Made by a program: the position numbers and the translations under genes. This document shows positions 9,347 through 17,731 of a stretch of DNA of 64,000 nt, in pieces. This DNA is from Loktanella sp. S4079 (GTDB lineage Bacteria > Pseudomonadota > Alphaproteobacteria > Rhodobacterales > Rhodobacteraceae), in NCBI RefSeq assembly GCF_000967725.1, contig NZ_JXYE01000002.1:1178001-1242000 (forward strand), given 5' to 3'. Within the stretch, counting starts at the first letter, position 1; each line of letters starts with the position of its first letter. Below the pieces are notes generated by a model, which saw only the letters and a program-made list of their open reading frames with translations, searched no databases and was not told the origin of the DNA.

Positions 9347-10108
9347 CTACCTCAGCACATTACCGCCATCGACGCCGATGGTCTGAGCCGTCAGATAGGA
9401 CGATTGTTCAGAGGCAAGGAACACAGCAACACGGGCGACATCATCAGGCGACCCCATGTAACCCAAAGGCACGGCCTCGCCGACTTCGCGTTTTTTCTGG
9501 CCGATTTCTTTGCCTTCGAACTTCGCAAACAGGCTGTCGACATGTTTCCACATCGGCGTGTCGATGACCCCTGGCGAAATCGCGTTTACGCGGATCTTAT
9601 GGGGGGCCAGAGCGAGTGCTGCGGATTGCGTATAGCTGATCACGGCGGCTTTGGTTGCACAGTAATGCGCGACCAATGCCTCACCCCGATGCCCCGCTTG
9701 GCTGGACAGATTGATGATTGATCCGGGTTTACCCGCCGCGACCATTGCTTTGGCGGTGGTCTGCATGACAGCATAGAACGCACGCACGTTAACCCCGAAT
9801 AGACGGTCGTATTGCGCCAGATCGGCGGTCAAAACATCGCCCATGTCAAAAATCGCTGCGTTATTAAACAGAACATCCGGCGCGATGCTGGTGATCCATT
9901 CTTGTGCTTCGGCCAAACCGGCATCGCTTAACAAATCGAATTGTCGATACGTCGCCGGGCCGTCAAAGCTGTCGGCAATATCGGTCGCATAGACCGTCGC
10001 GCCCATGGCCGCGAAGTGGGCAACCGCAGCGGCACCAATTCCGCCGCTCGCGCCAGTCACGAGGCAAACCTTGCCAGTCAGATCAACAGGAGCTGCATTC
10101 AGGGCCAT
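9347..10108 (-). CDS. SDR-family dehydrogenase, probably polyol or sugar alcohol specific
   Basis: A 253-residue classical short-chain dehydrogenase with cofactor loop TGASGGIG (18-25), NNAA (82-85), catalytic Ser at about 135-136 in NLSSQAG, and the YxxxK pair Y149/K153. The C-terminal DGGNVL is typical of the NAD-dependent sorbitol/acetoin-type subgroup. By position it matches SmoS, the sorbitol dehydrogenase of the Rhodobacter smo operon, but sequence alone does not fix the substrate. The ATG at 10108 overlaps the permease stop as TAATG; 26 upstream in-frame residues are rejected. Confidence 0.8.
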   Translation of the reverse strand: MALNAAPVDLTGKVCLVTGASGGIGAAAVAHFAAMGATVYATDIADSFDGPATYRQFDLLSDAGLAEAQEWITSIAPDVLFNNAAIFDMGDVLTADLAQYDRLFGVNVRAFYAVMQTTAKAMVAAGKPGSIINLSSQAGHRGEALVAHYCATKAAVISYTQSAALALAPHKIRVNAISPGVIDTPMWKHVDSLFAKFEGKEIGQKKREVGEAVPLGYMGSPDDVARVAVFLASEQSSYLTAQTIGVDGGNVLR

Positions 10109-10938
10109 TACTTTACCGCCCCGAATGTCAGACCTTGCACCAGTTGCTTTTGCGCAAGCCAGCCAAAGACCACGATTGGTGCACAAGCCAGTGTCGATAC
10201 GGCAGATACCTTAGCCCAGAACAGACCTTCGGGTGCTTGGAATGATGCCACAAATGCGGTCAAGGTGCTCGCGTCCGTTGTGGTCAAAACGATGGACCAG
10301 AAGGCTTCGTTCCAGCACAGGATGATTGACAGCAGCGCGGTTGACGCGATCCCGCCCCATGCCAGTGGCATGACGATTTGGCGGATTTCATTATATGTCG
10401 ATGTGCCGTCCATGCGTGATGCTTCCAAGATTTCCTTGGGGATTTCGCGGAAGTAGTTGAACAAGATCAACATCACGATTGGCAGGTTCATCAGGGCATA
10501 GATGATAACCAGCAGACCTTTGGTATCATACAGACCCGTCTTTTGCGCCAAAAAGTAGATTGGCATCAGAACGCCCACGGCAGGCAACATTTTGGTCGAC
10601 AGCATCCACATCAGGATATCTTTGGTCCAACGCCCAGTGTTGAAAGCCATGGCATAGGCCGAAGGAATAGCAATCAACAGTGCCAGCGCCGTACCGCCAA
10701 AAGCCGTCACAATCGAGTTGATCGCGAATTTGGTGTAGTTCGTGCGCTCTTGGATCTCGGTGTAGTTTTCGAGCGTAGGCTCAAAGACCAGCAGCGGTGG
10801 GATCGCAATCGCCTGCCCTTCGGTTTTGAAGCTGGTCAAAACCATCCAGAAGATCGGGAAAAAGAACAGACAGGCGACAATCCATGCAGCCACAACTGCA
10901 ATACGATTCTTGAGGTGTTCGCGTTGTTTATCAGTCAT
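10108..10938 (-). CDS. smoG: Polyol ABC transporter permease (SmoG/MalG type)
   Basis: A 276-residue inner-membrane protein with about six hydrophobic helices. It has the binding-protein-dependent permease EAA loop, EASRMDGTSTYNEIRQIVMP, which docks on the ATPase. It is the MalG-like half of the transport channel; the MalF-like half is immediately upstream, two bases away. The N-terminal cytoplasmic stretch (MTDKQREHLKNR) precedes a strong first helix with a WMVLTSFK segment characteristic of CUT1 G-type permeases. Confidence 0.9.
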   Translation of the reverse strand: MTDKQREHLKNRIAVVAAWIVACLFFFPIFWMVLTSFKTEGQAIAIPPLLVFEPTLENYTEIQERTNYTKFAINSIVTAFGGTALALLIAIPSAYAMAFNTGRWTKDILMWMLSTKMLPAVGVLMPIYFLAQKTGLYDTKGLLVIIYALMNLPIVMLILFNYFREIPKEILEASRMDGTSTYNEIRQIVMPLAWGGIASTALLSIILCWNEAFWSIVLTTTDASTLTAFVASFQAPEGLFWAKVSAVSTLACAPIVVFGWLAQKQLVQGLTFGAVK

Positions 10939-10940
10939 GG

Positions 10941-11801
10941 TTACACCGTCAGCGTTTTGCCAACTGCGCGGATCAGGAAGATCGCAACAATATTGGCAAG
11001 GATAATTGCAAAGACACCACCAGCCGAAGCCACGCCCACATCAAAGGCTTGCTGCGATTGAATGTAGATCAGGTAGGTCAAGTTCGTTGATTGCACACCG
11101 GGTCCACCACCAGTGGTGACGAAAATCTCGGCAAAGATCGCAAGATGAAAGATCATCTGAATCAAGATCACAATCGAGATGGGGCGCGCAAGATGCGGCA
11201 AGGTCAGGTGACGGAACTGCGACCAGAAACCAGCACCATCCAATGTGGCTGCTTCTTTTTGTTCTTGGTCTTGTGATTGCAACGACGTCATAAAGATCAG
11301 GATCGCGAATGGCGTCCACTGCCAGCTGACCATGATGATGATCGACGCGAGCGGCATGTCTTGCAGCCATTCAATCGGGGTTGCACCAATCACATTGGCA
11401 AAAAATGCGAACAGTCCGTTGTTTGGATCCATCAACATGTTCTTCCAAATCAACGCAGACACTGTCGGCATGATAAAGAACGGAGAGATCAACATAACGC
11501 GGACAATGCCCCTGCCCCGGAATGGGCGATCAATCAGGATCGAGACCGCGAGCCCCAAGACCACAGTGATCACCAAAACAGAGCCAACAAGCACCAGCGT
11601 ATTCAGCAACGCCGGAAAGAATGATGGGTCAGTCCAAAAGAATTCATAGTTTTGCAGGCCGATAAAGCCTGTGCGCTCTGGGTAGAGCAGATTGTAACGG
11701 ATCGTCGAGAAGTAGATCGTCATCGACAGAGGTACGATCATCCATAGAAACAGGACAATGATACTTGGCGCCTGGAGCCATCTAACAAGGGTGGGGTTCA
11801 T
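10941..11801 (-). CDS. smoF: Polyol ABC transporter permease (SmoF/MalF type)
   Basis: A 286-residue polytopic inner-membrane permease with the EAA loop EAATLDGAGFWSQFRHLTLP and about six membrane segments; it is the MalF-like partner in the importer. It follows the binding-protein gene after a 68-base gap and precedes smoG by two bases. Family and position fit sugar/polyol importers of the CUT1 class. Confidence 0.9.
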   Translation of the reverse strand: MNPTLVRWLQAPSIIVLFLWMIVPLSMTIYFSTIRYNLLYPERTGFIGLQNYEFFWTDPSFFPALLNTLVLVGSVLVITVVLGLAVSILIDRPFRGRGIVRVMLISPFFIMPTVSALIWKNMLMDPNNGLFAFFANVIGATPIEWLQDMPLASIIIMVSWQWTPFAILIFMTSLQSQDQEQKEAATLDGAGFWSQFRHLTLPHLARPISIVILIQMIFHLAIFAEIFVTTGGGPGVQSTNLTYLIYIQSQQAFDVGVASAGGVFAIILANIVAIFLIRAVGKTLTV

Positions 11802-11869
11802 GACCGGATTTCCTGCTGATCGAAATAAATTTGGGGCGGCAATTGGCGCCGCCCCAAATCGGGAGGAAT

Positions 11870-13177
11870 TTAGTAGTAGCCAGCCTTACGCATTTCGCGG
11901 TCGGCAGCTTCTTGAGCAGCTTCAAGAGCTTCCTCTACGGACACATCGCCAGCCAGCGCAGCAGTCATTTGCTGACCAACAGCCGTACCAATTGCTTGGA
12001 ACTCTGGGATCGCAGCGAATTGAACGCCAGTGTAAGGAGATGGGTTCTGTGTAGAGTTCTCTGGATCAGCAGAGAGGATCGCTTTCAGCTCAGCTTCGGC
12101 AAAGACAGCCGCATCTGTGAAGTTCGGGTTGTCGTATGTTGACTGACGTGTCCCTGTTGGAACAGCACCCCAACCGTTGGTTTCAGCAACCAGTTCGATG
12201 TACTCTTTGGATGTCGCCCATTCGATGAACTTCTGCGCGTCTTCAGCTTGGTTTGTACCTGCTGGGATTGCCAGAGCCCATGCCCACAACCAGTTCGCAC
12301 CGCGTGTTGTCACAGCCTGTGGAGCCTGAGCAAATGCGATCACGTCCGCAACCTGAGACTGCTCAGGGTTGGATACGAAGGACGCAGCGATCGTTGCGTC
12401 GATCCACATGCCACACTTGCCTTCGTTGATCAGAGCAAGGATTTCGTTGAACGAGTTACCAGAAGAACCTGGAGGGCCGTAGTTGTTGAGCAGGTCAACA
12501 TAGAAGTTTACAGCGTGGTTCCATGCTGGGCTATCCAGTGCAGGTGTCCAATCTTCGTTGAACCACTGACCACCGAAAGAGTTAACCATTGTGGACAGGA
12601 ACGCCATGTTGTCGCCCCAGCCTGGCTTGCCGCGCAGACAGATGCCGTAAACGCCATTGTCCTTGTCGGTCATTGCCGCAGCAGCGTCTTGGATATGACC
12701 CCAGCTTGGGTTGTCAGGCATTTCCATGCCAGCTGCGTCCAGCAGGTCCTTGCGATACATGATCATCGAAGATTCGCCGTAGAACGGAGCAGCGTAGAGC
12801 GTGCCGTCATGGCTCAGACCGTTGCGCATTGCTGGCAGCAGATCGTCAACCTCATAGGCGTCAGAGAACTCCAGCGCTTCCAACCAGCCACGCTCGCCCC
12901 AGATCGGAGCTTCGTACATGCCGATTGTCATGATATCGAACTGGCCACCTTTGGTGGTGATGTCAGTTGTGACGCGGCTACGCAGTGTGCCTTCGTCCAG
13001 TGTGACCCAGTTTACGGTGATGTCAGGGTTTGCAGCTTCAAATGCTGGTGTCAGCTTTTGCATTTCAATCATGTGACCGTTGTTTACGGTCGCGATTGTC
13101 AATTCACCGGCAACAGCCACAGAGGCACCGGCTACGCCCAGGGTCAGCCCCAGCGCAGTATTACGAAGAGATTTCAT
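11870..13177 (-). CDS. smoE: Polyol ABC transporter periplasmic binding protein (SmoE-like)
   Basis: Translation from the ATG at 13177, which has a strong GGGAGG ribosome site, gives 435 residues. A signal peptide (MKSLRNTALGLTLGVAGASV...) is cleaved near AVA-GELTIATVN. The mature protein has the extracellular solute-binding family 1 pattern: LTPAFEAANPDITVNWV, GMYEAPIWGERGWLEAL, and a C-terminal block of AAQEAADREMRKAGYY. It captures the substrate in the periplasm and heads the minus-strand operon, as expected for the most abundant component. An alternative start eight codons upstream is in frame but lacks the good ribosome site. Confidence 0.9.
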   Translation of the reverse strand: MKSLRNTALGLTLGVAGASVAVAGELTIATVNNGHMIEMQKLTPAFEAANPDITVNWVTLDEGTLRSRVTTDITTKGGQFDIMTIGMYEAPIWGERGWLEALEFSDAYEVDDLLPAMRNGLSHDGTLYAAPFYGESSMIMYRKDLLDAAGMEMPDNPSWGHIQDAAAAMTDKDNGVYGICLRGKPGWGDNMAFLSTMVNSFGGQWFNEDWTPALDSPAWNHAVNFYVDLLNNYGPPGSSGNSFNEILALINEGKCGMWIDATIAASFVSNPEQSQVADVIAFAQAPQAVTTRGANWLWAWALAIPAGTNQAEDAQKFIEWATSKEYIELVAETNGWGAVPTGTRQSTYDNPNFTDAAVFAEAELKAILSADPENSTQNPSPYTGVQFAAIPEFQAIGTAVGQQMTAALAGDVSVEEALEAAQEAADREMRKAGYY

Positions 13178-13551
13178 ATTTTCCTCCCAAAAAGTCGTCA
13201 TGTTGCTTTTGGCAACGCGTTCTACAAGACTGACGGATGAAACTGTTCATATCCTATACGTTTTGAACAAGTTGATATACGAAACACACGCGAATACCGC
13301 AATTTTCAGATTTTTATGCGCGGAAAGTATGACCTTCGCACTTGCAGCATAATATTCTTACATTTCGCAATATCGAAACAATAGCACACCCCGCCCTCAG
13401 AAGCGATTCTTGAATGATCGGAAATGCACATTTAGGTTGATTACCAACCCACCCCATCAATCATTAGTAAATCAGCATCAAAGCAGAGTTGCGTGTAAGC
13501 CTGTGGTCAGTATAGGACCTTAGCAAGATCAAGACCGCGAACGGATCACCG
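13178..13551. other. Divergent intergenic region holding the polyol operon promoter
   Basis: About 370 AT-richer bases between the divergent smoE and glycosyltransferase genes. No gene was found. It must contain the promoter of the polyol operon and probably the AraC-regulator sites. A small hairpin GTTGC/GCAAC (13202-13216) lies in the smoE leader. No confident -35/-10 pair or direct-repeat AraC site was recognised by eye. Confidence 0.5.
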
Positions 13552-14553
13552 ATGACTTCTTCGAACTCAACGACGACACAGTTTAACATCGTGATCATCG
13601 GACAGTCTGGCAGGCTTGCCTACGAAGCTATTCTCTTTGCCGCATCATTGCGTCATTCAGCACCAGATTTCACCGGCAAGCTAATCGTCGCAGAGCCACA
13701 GCCCGGCCCGCGGTGGGACAACGATCCGCGCATGCCGGGAGATATCAAAGACGCCCTTATCAGCATGGGCGCCGAGATCAGGCCATTTCAGTCCGAGCAT
13801 TTCGGCAGCTCCTACCCTTATGGCAATAAGATTGAGGCGCTTATCGCGATGCCAGAGGGTGAACCCTTTGTGTTTTTTGATACGGATACGATCATCACAG
13901 GCGATATCGGCTCTGTCCCCTTCAACTTTGATCGCCCCGCTGCCTCGATGCAGCGCGAAGGAACATGGCCCGTCGAAGAGTTATACTGGCCCGGATATAC
14001 GGCCATCTGGAAATCACTCTACGATCGCTTTGACCTCGACTTTGACAGCAGCCTCGATCTATCTCAGCCGGACGAATATTGGGAACGTTACCTCTATTTC
14101 AACGCAGGTTGGTTTTATGGCGCGGACCCTGTCGCGTTCGGCAAAAGATTTACAGAGTTTGCAGTCTCTGTCCGCGATAACCCTCCGCCAGAATTGGTGA
14201 TCCAACCGCTTGATCCTTGGCTCGACCAAATCGTGCTTCCGCTCGTTATTCATTCATTTGGCGGCGGGCGCCCCGCACCAGAGCTAAGCGGGTTAGACGG
14301 CGATGTCTCTTGCCACTACCGTGTGCTCCCGTTGTTTTACGCGCGTGAAAGCGACCGTAATATCGCCGCACTTGAACAGATCGCCGCACCGAACAAGGTG
14401 AAGAAAATACTTAAACAATATAACCCGTTTAAACGCATGATTTTCCAAGGGCGTGGCCAAAAGGTGCGTGCGCTCTTTGATCAAAACGATCTGCCGCGCT
14501 ACGAAAAATCGCTGCGCAACAAAATCAAATCAGCCGGATTCTGGATGCGTTAG
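13552..14553 (+). CDS. Putative GT-A-fold glycosyltransferase
   Basis: This 333-residue protein has no signal peptide or membrane segment. Its N-terminal half looks like a nucleotide-sugar transferase: a beta-strand FNIVIIGQSG, then YPYGNKIEALIA (K93), then FVFFDTDTIITGD with a DTD metal motif at 110-112. That arrangement, with a Lys-containing segment just before an FxDxD motif, is characteristic of GT-A folds such as family 8. The C-terminal half (YWERYLYFNAGWFYGADP, then PLDPWLDQIVLPLVIH) would hold the acceptor site. Neither donor nor acceptor can be inferred. It stands alone, divergent from the polyol operon, with the VOC gene converging after it. Confidence 0.6.
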   Translation: MTSSNSTTTQFNIVIIGQSGRLAYEAILFAASLRHSAPDFTGKLIVAEPQPGPRWDNDPRMPGDIKDALISMGAEIRPFQSEHFGSSYPYGNKIEALIAMPEGEPFVFFDTDTIITGDIGSVPFNFDRPAASMQREGTWPVEELYWPGYTAIWKSLYDRFDLDFDSSLDLSQPDEYWERYLYFNAGWFYGADPVAFGKRFTEFAVSVRDNPPPELVIQPLDPWLDQIVLPLVIHSFGGGRPAPELSGLDGDVSCHYRVLPLFYARESDRNIAALEQIAAPNKVKKILKQYNPFKRMIFQGRGQKVRALFDQNDLPRYEKSLRNKIKSAGFWMR

Positions 14554-14565
14554 GTTCCGCACGAC

Positions 14566-14979
14566 CTATTTTTCGAACATCCCGGAAAAATCAGCAAACC
14601 CTTTGACTTCAATAGGGTTTCCAGATGGATCCCGAAAGAACATGGTCCACTGCTCACCGGGTTCACCTTCGAATCGGACAGACGGCGGGATGATGAATTC
14701 GGTGTTGCGGGCCGTCAGACGGTTAGACAAATCTTTCCATATGGGCAGCGGTAGAACGACACCAAAATGCGGCATGGGCACCATGTGATCGCCAACCTTG
14801 CCTGTCGCCGCATTTGGAAACGGCTCACCCAGATGCAGGCTCAGTTGATGCCCAAAGAAATCAAAGTCGACCCAAGTGTCTGTTGAGCGTCCCTCTGTTG
14901 CGCCCAGAACCTGACCGTAGAAATCTCGGGCGACATCCAAGTCAGTGACGTGAAACGCGAGATGGAATGGATAAGTCAT
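14566..14979 (-). CDS. VOC-superfamily protein (glyoxalase/dioxygenase-like)
   Basis: From the ATG at 14979 this 137-residue protein reads MTYPFHLAFHVTDLDVARDF, with a FYGQVLGA segment and a C-terminal FRDPSGNPIEVKGF block. These are standard halves of a vicinal-oxygen-chelate domain with metal ligands His (LAFHV), His (PHFGV) and Glu (IEVKG). Such proteins act as glyoxalases, isomerases, dioxygenases or drug-binding proteins; the function here is not determinable. An ATG seven codons upstream (15000) is possible but not VOC-like. It converges on the glycosyltransferase gene with a 12-base gap. Confidence 0.8.
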   Translation of the reverse strand: MTYPFHLAFHVTDLDVARDFYGQVLGATEGRSTDTWVDFDFFGHQLSLHLGEPFPNAATGKVGDHMVPMPHFGVVLPLPIWKDLSNRLTARNTEFIIPPSVRFEGEPGEQWTMFFRDPSGNPIEVKGFADFSGMFEK

Positions 14980-15122
14980 TTTTATTTGGCCCCGCTTCAT
15001 AGTTACTGTTCGACCTTACACACGGCCAAAAGTAACGCAACGAACACAGCTTCGGAGATCGTTCACAAAGATGTCGGCACCCTTGGCGTGGGCAGTTTTC
15101 TGCTATACGCTTTCGCTGCGGG

Positions 15123-15140
15123 GGCAAAACGCATTTTGCC
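15123..15140. repeat. Inverted repeat upstream of the 823-residue gene
   Basis: GGCAAAA and TTTTGCC flank a CGCA loop, giving a 7-bp stem in the divergent gap between the VOC gene and the long membrane-protein gene, 29 bases before the latter's start. It may be an operator or leader hairpin. A related but imperfect sequence (GGCAAAACGCATTGTTTTACC) occurs at 5208-5228 upstream of lipB. Confidence 0.4.
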
Positions 15141-15168
15141 GAGAACACCAATATGCTAGATTCGGCAC

Positions 15169-17640
15169 ATGACGACAAATTTTGCGCTCTCTCTTTCTTT
15201 TGAAGGTATTGAACTTTTGCATCGGGTCACACGCGGCTGGAAACGCGTTGGTGGTGCTGATGTAGAAGACGAAAATCTTGATGCTGTTCTGGCCCGCCTG
15301 CGGGAAAAAGCTCTCGGGCTTGATCCAAGCGGCATCCGGAGCAAGCTGATCATCCCAATGGATCAGATTAAGTATCTGGCCATTGATAGCACCCAAACGA
15401 CGCTTGATGATGTTCATGCCGCCCTCGAAGGCGCGACCCCTTACGATCTCGACGATCTGGTGATTGATTACGAACGTTCTGGTGGGCGCACGCATATCGC
15501 CGCAGTTACCAAAGAAACCCTGCAAGAAGCAGAAAGCTTCGCAAGTGCGCATCAATTCAATCCGGTTGCATTTGTTGCCGTGCCAGAGCCCTTTACCTTT
15601 CAAAAAGAAGTGTTCTTTGGGCCAACATCCATCGCCAACGAGATCTTAGATGATGGCGTGTTGCCAGAGCGCGACCAGTTGCCAGTAATGAAAGTAGGGA
15701 CACGGGTTAAATCCCGCTTACTGGTCATGGCTCCCATCCCGGACGCCCCCGACGAATCCGACCTGCTGAATGACCTCGCCCCGCCGGTTACCGTAGAGAC
15801 GCCCGCAGCGATCGTCGTGCCGCCAGAGCCACCCGTATCGGCACCCAAGGCACCCGCGCTCGCGCAACCAAAATTGTTAGACCGCATCATTTCAGAGCAT
15901 CACGCAGGGCCAATCCCCGCCCCTGCCCCGGTCGTAGCAAAGCGTAATGTGGTTGTCGCAAATCCCAGCTTTGCCTCGACAATCGGCCTGCACCCGGCAA
16001 TTCGCGAAATCTATCCTGAACGGTTGCGCAGGGAAAAACCTGTCCTGCGCGCGATCACGCCACTCAAAGCCACATCTGCCTCTGGGCCAAAACTGACGGC
16101 AACCAAAACGCAAACAGCTTCGACCGCTCAGAAAGGCAATCGTACTGTTGTGATTACTGCGATCGCGGCGAGTGCCGCAGCCGCCGCTCTCTTTGCTTGG
16201 TGGCAATGGGCGCCGCAGGCATCCCCCTCAACGACCCAAGAAATCGTCGAAGCTCCTGCCGTTGTCGCACCTGTCGACGCGCCAAACGTGATTGCCGAAG
16301 TCACAGTCGAAGACCGCGCTCCTGAGGCTCACGACTTGCAGGTCGCACGCATGTCTTATCTGGACGTCGGGCCAAGCGACGTCATTCTCCCCGCAGAAAT
16401 TACCGAAACATCCACTGCGCGGCCCGTGCCGCTTGCTATTGTTTCAGCCGATGTCGGCGTTGCACCAACGCTATTTACCGCGAGCCCACCGCCGCCCGCG
16501 ACACAAGATCCCCTATCCCAAGACGCCGAGACCCCGCGCGTCACGGGGCGTGTACTAAGCCCGGCCGAAGCCCAAGCCGCCTATGAGGCAACAGGTGTAT
16601 GGCAGCGTGCCCCGCGTTTTGTTGACAGCCCCCGGATTGAGGCCGCTGCAAATGTGGACCTGCCGTCCGAGGTAACCGCCGCGCATCGCGGTATACAGCC
16701 CGATTCCTTAACGATGGATGGCCCCGAGGCGGATCAAAGCTTCCTCGCACCAAACAACCCGCCTGCCGCGGATGTTTCATTTGCACTTGATGAAAGCGGA
16801 CAAATCATTCCATCCGAAGAAGGGACACCAACGCCGCAGGGCGCAGTGGTCTTTGCTGGGTTGCCCAATGACAACCTAAGAGTTCGCCCGGAACTGACCG
16901 AAGAGCAACGCACCCAGATGGAGATCGTCGCGAACGCGCCCGACGGTGTGGTTGTCATCGCGGGTCGCCCAGCGATCACGCCGCCAACGCGACCAGAATA
17001 TGCGGCTCTTCCGCAAGATGACGCGCCTCAAGAGGACACCGCAACCGCTGGGGCAGTGACACTTGATGCGCTGACGGATGACGCCGCAGATCAAATCGCA
17101 GAGGACACGCTACGCCCGCAATCACGCCCAGATGGACTGGTTCCTGTGTCCCCGACGCCTGATCCCGGCACCCCCGATATTACTGCGATCCTCGAAAGCG
17201 TCATCGCCGAAGGCGAAACAGATCCCTTTGTTGCCCCGACTGCTCAGGCTGTTGCATCCTCAGTGCGCCCAACATTGCGTCCCCGCAATTTTGACCGGGT
17301 TGTGGCCGCCGCACGTGAGCGTCAAGCAACCCAACCAGCGCCAGCAGCTGCACCGCCAGTCGCTGCCTCGGTCGCACCACAAAATTATGCCCCGGTGCCC
17401 GGTGGCGTCGCACGCGCCGCGACGCAAGACGGCGTGATCCGCCTGCGTGACCTGAACCTGATTGGCATCTATGGCCGCCCCAATGCGCCGCGTGCGCTCG
17501 TTCGGCTTGGCAATGGTCGTTACCAGCACGTCGAGGTCGGCAGTTCCCTAGATGGCGGACAGGTGACCGCAATTGGCAATGGTGTGTTGAACTACGTCAA
17601 GCGCGGACGTACCGTGGTTTTGGAACTGCCCGGCGGCTGA
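15169..17640 (+). CDS. Large membrane protein with PilM/GspL-like N-terminus and GspC/PilP-like C-terminus
   Basis: An 823-residue protein of unknown function. The N-terminal 150 residues (FALSLSFEGIELLHRV, then ATPYDLDDLVIDYER, then HIAAVTKETLQEAESFA) resemble the actin-like cytoplasmic domain of PilM/GspL, including the PYDLDELV-type segment. A Pro/Ala-rich linker follows, then a single membrane helix (about 326-347), then roughly 400 low-complexity Pro/Ala/Thr/Glu residues. The protein ends with a compact domain, LRDLNLIGIYGRPNAPRALV...LDGGQVTAIGNGVLNYV, very like the PilP/GspC periplasmic HR domain. The topology would be N-terminus in the cytoplasm and C-terminus in the periplasm. No other secretion or pilus gene is nearby. 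Domain identity is by pattern only. Confidence 0.6.
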   Translation: MTTNFALSLSFEGIELLHRVTRGWKRVGGADVEDENLDAVLARLREKALGLDPSGIRSKLIIPMDQIKYLAIDSTQTTLDDVHAALEGATPYDLDDLVIDYERSGGRTHIAAVTKETLQEAESFASAHQFNPVAFVAVPEPFTFQKEVFFGPTSIANEILDDGVLPERDQLPVMKVGTRVKSRLLVMAPIPDAPDESDLLNDLAPPVTVETPAAIVVPPEPPVSAPKAPALAQPKLLDRIISEHHAGPIPAPAPVVAKRNVVVANPSFASTIGLHPAIREIYPERLRREKPVLRAITPLKATSASGPKLTATKTQTASTAQKGNRTVVITAIAASAAAAALFAWWQWAPQASPSTTQEIVEAPAVVAPVDAPNVIAEVTVEDRAPEAHDLQVARMSYLDVGPSDVILPAEITETSTARPVPLAIVSADVGVAPTLFTASPPPPATQDPLSQDAETPRVTGRVLSPAEAQAAYEATGVWQRAPRFVDSPRIEAAANVDLPSEVTAAHRGIQPDSLTMDGPEADQSFLAPNNPPAADVSFALDESGQIIPSEEGTPTPQGAVVFAGLPNDNLRVRPELTEEQRTQMEIVANAPDGVVVIAGRPAITPPTRPEYAALPQDDAPQEDTATAGAVTLDALTDDAADQIAEDTLRPQSRPDGLVPVSPTPDPGTPDITAILESVIAEGETDPFVAPTAQAVASSVRPTLRPRNFDRVVAAARERQATQPAPAAAPPVAASVAPQNYAPVPGGVARAATQDGVIRLRDLNLIGIYGRPNAPRALVRLGNGRYQHVEVGSSLDGGQVTAIGNGVLNYVKRGRTVVLELPGG

Positions 17641-17731
17641 AAGGCCCTTGGCCAACATAACAAACCAGACCGCAAAACATTAATCGCATTGCGCGTTGTG
17701 GCACAGCCATCGAGTATCCATATCTAGCCCC

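Noticed and set aside
12248..13240. 330-residue open frame opposite smoE
   Set aside because: Cys/His/Val-rich composition and full overlap with a strongly supported binding-protein gene mark it as an antisense shadow.
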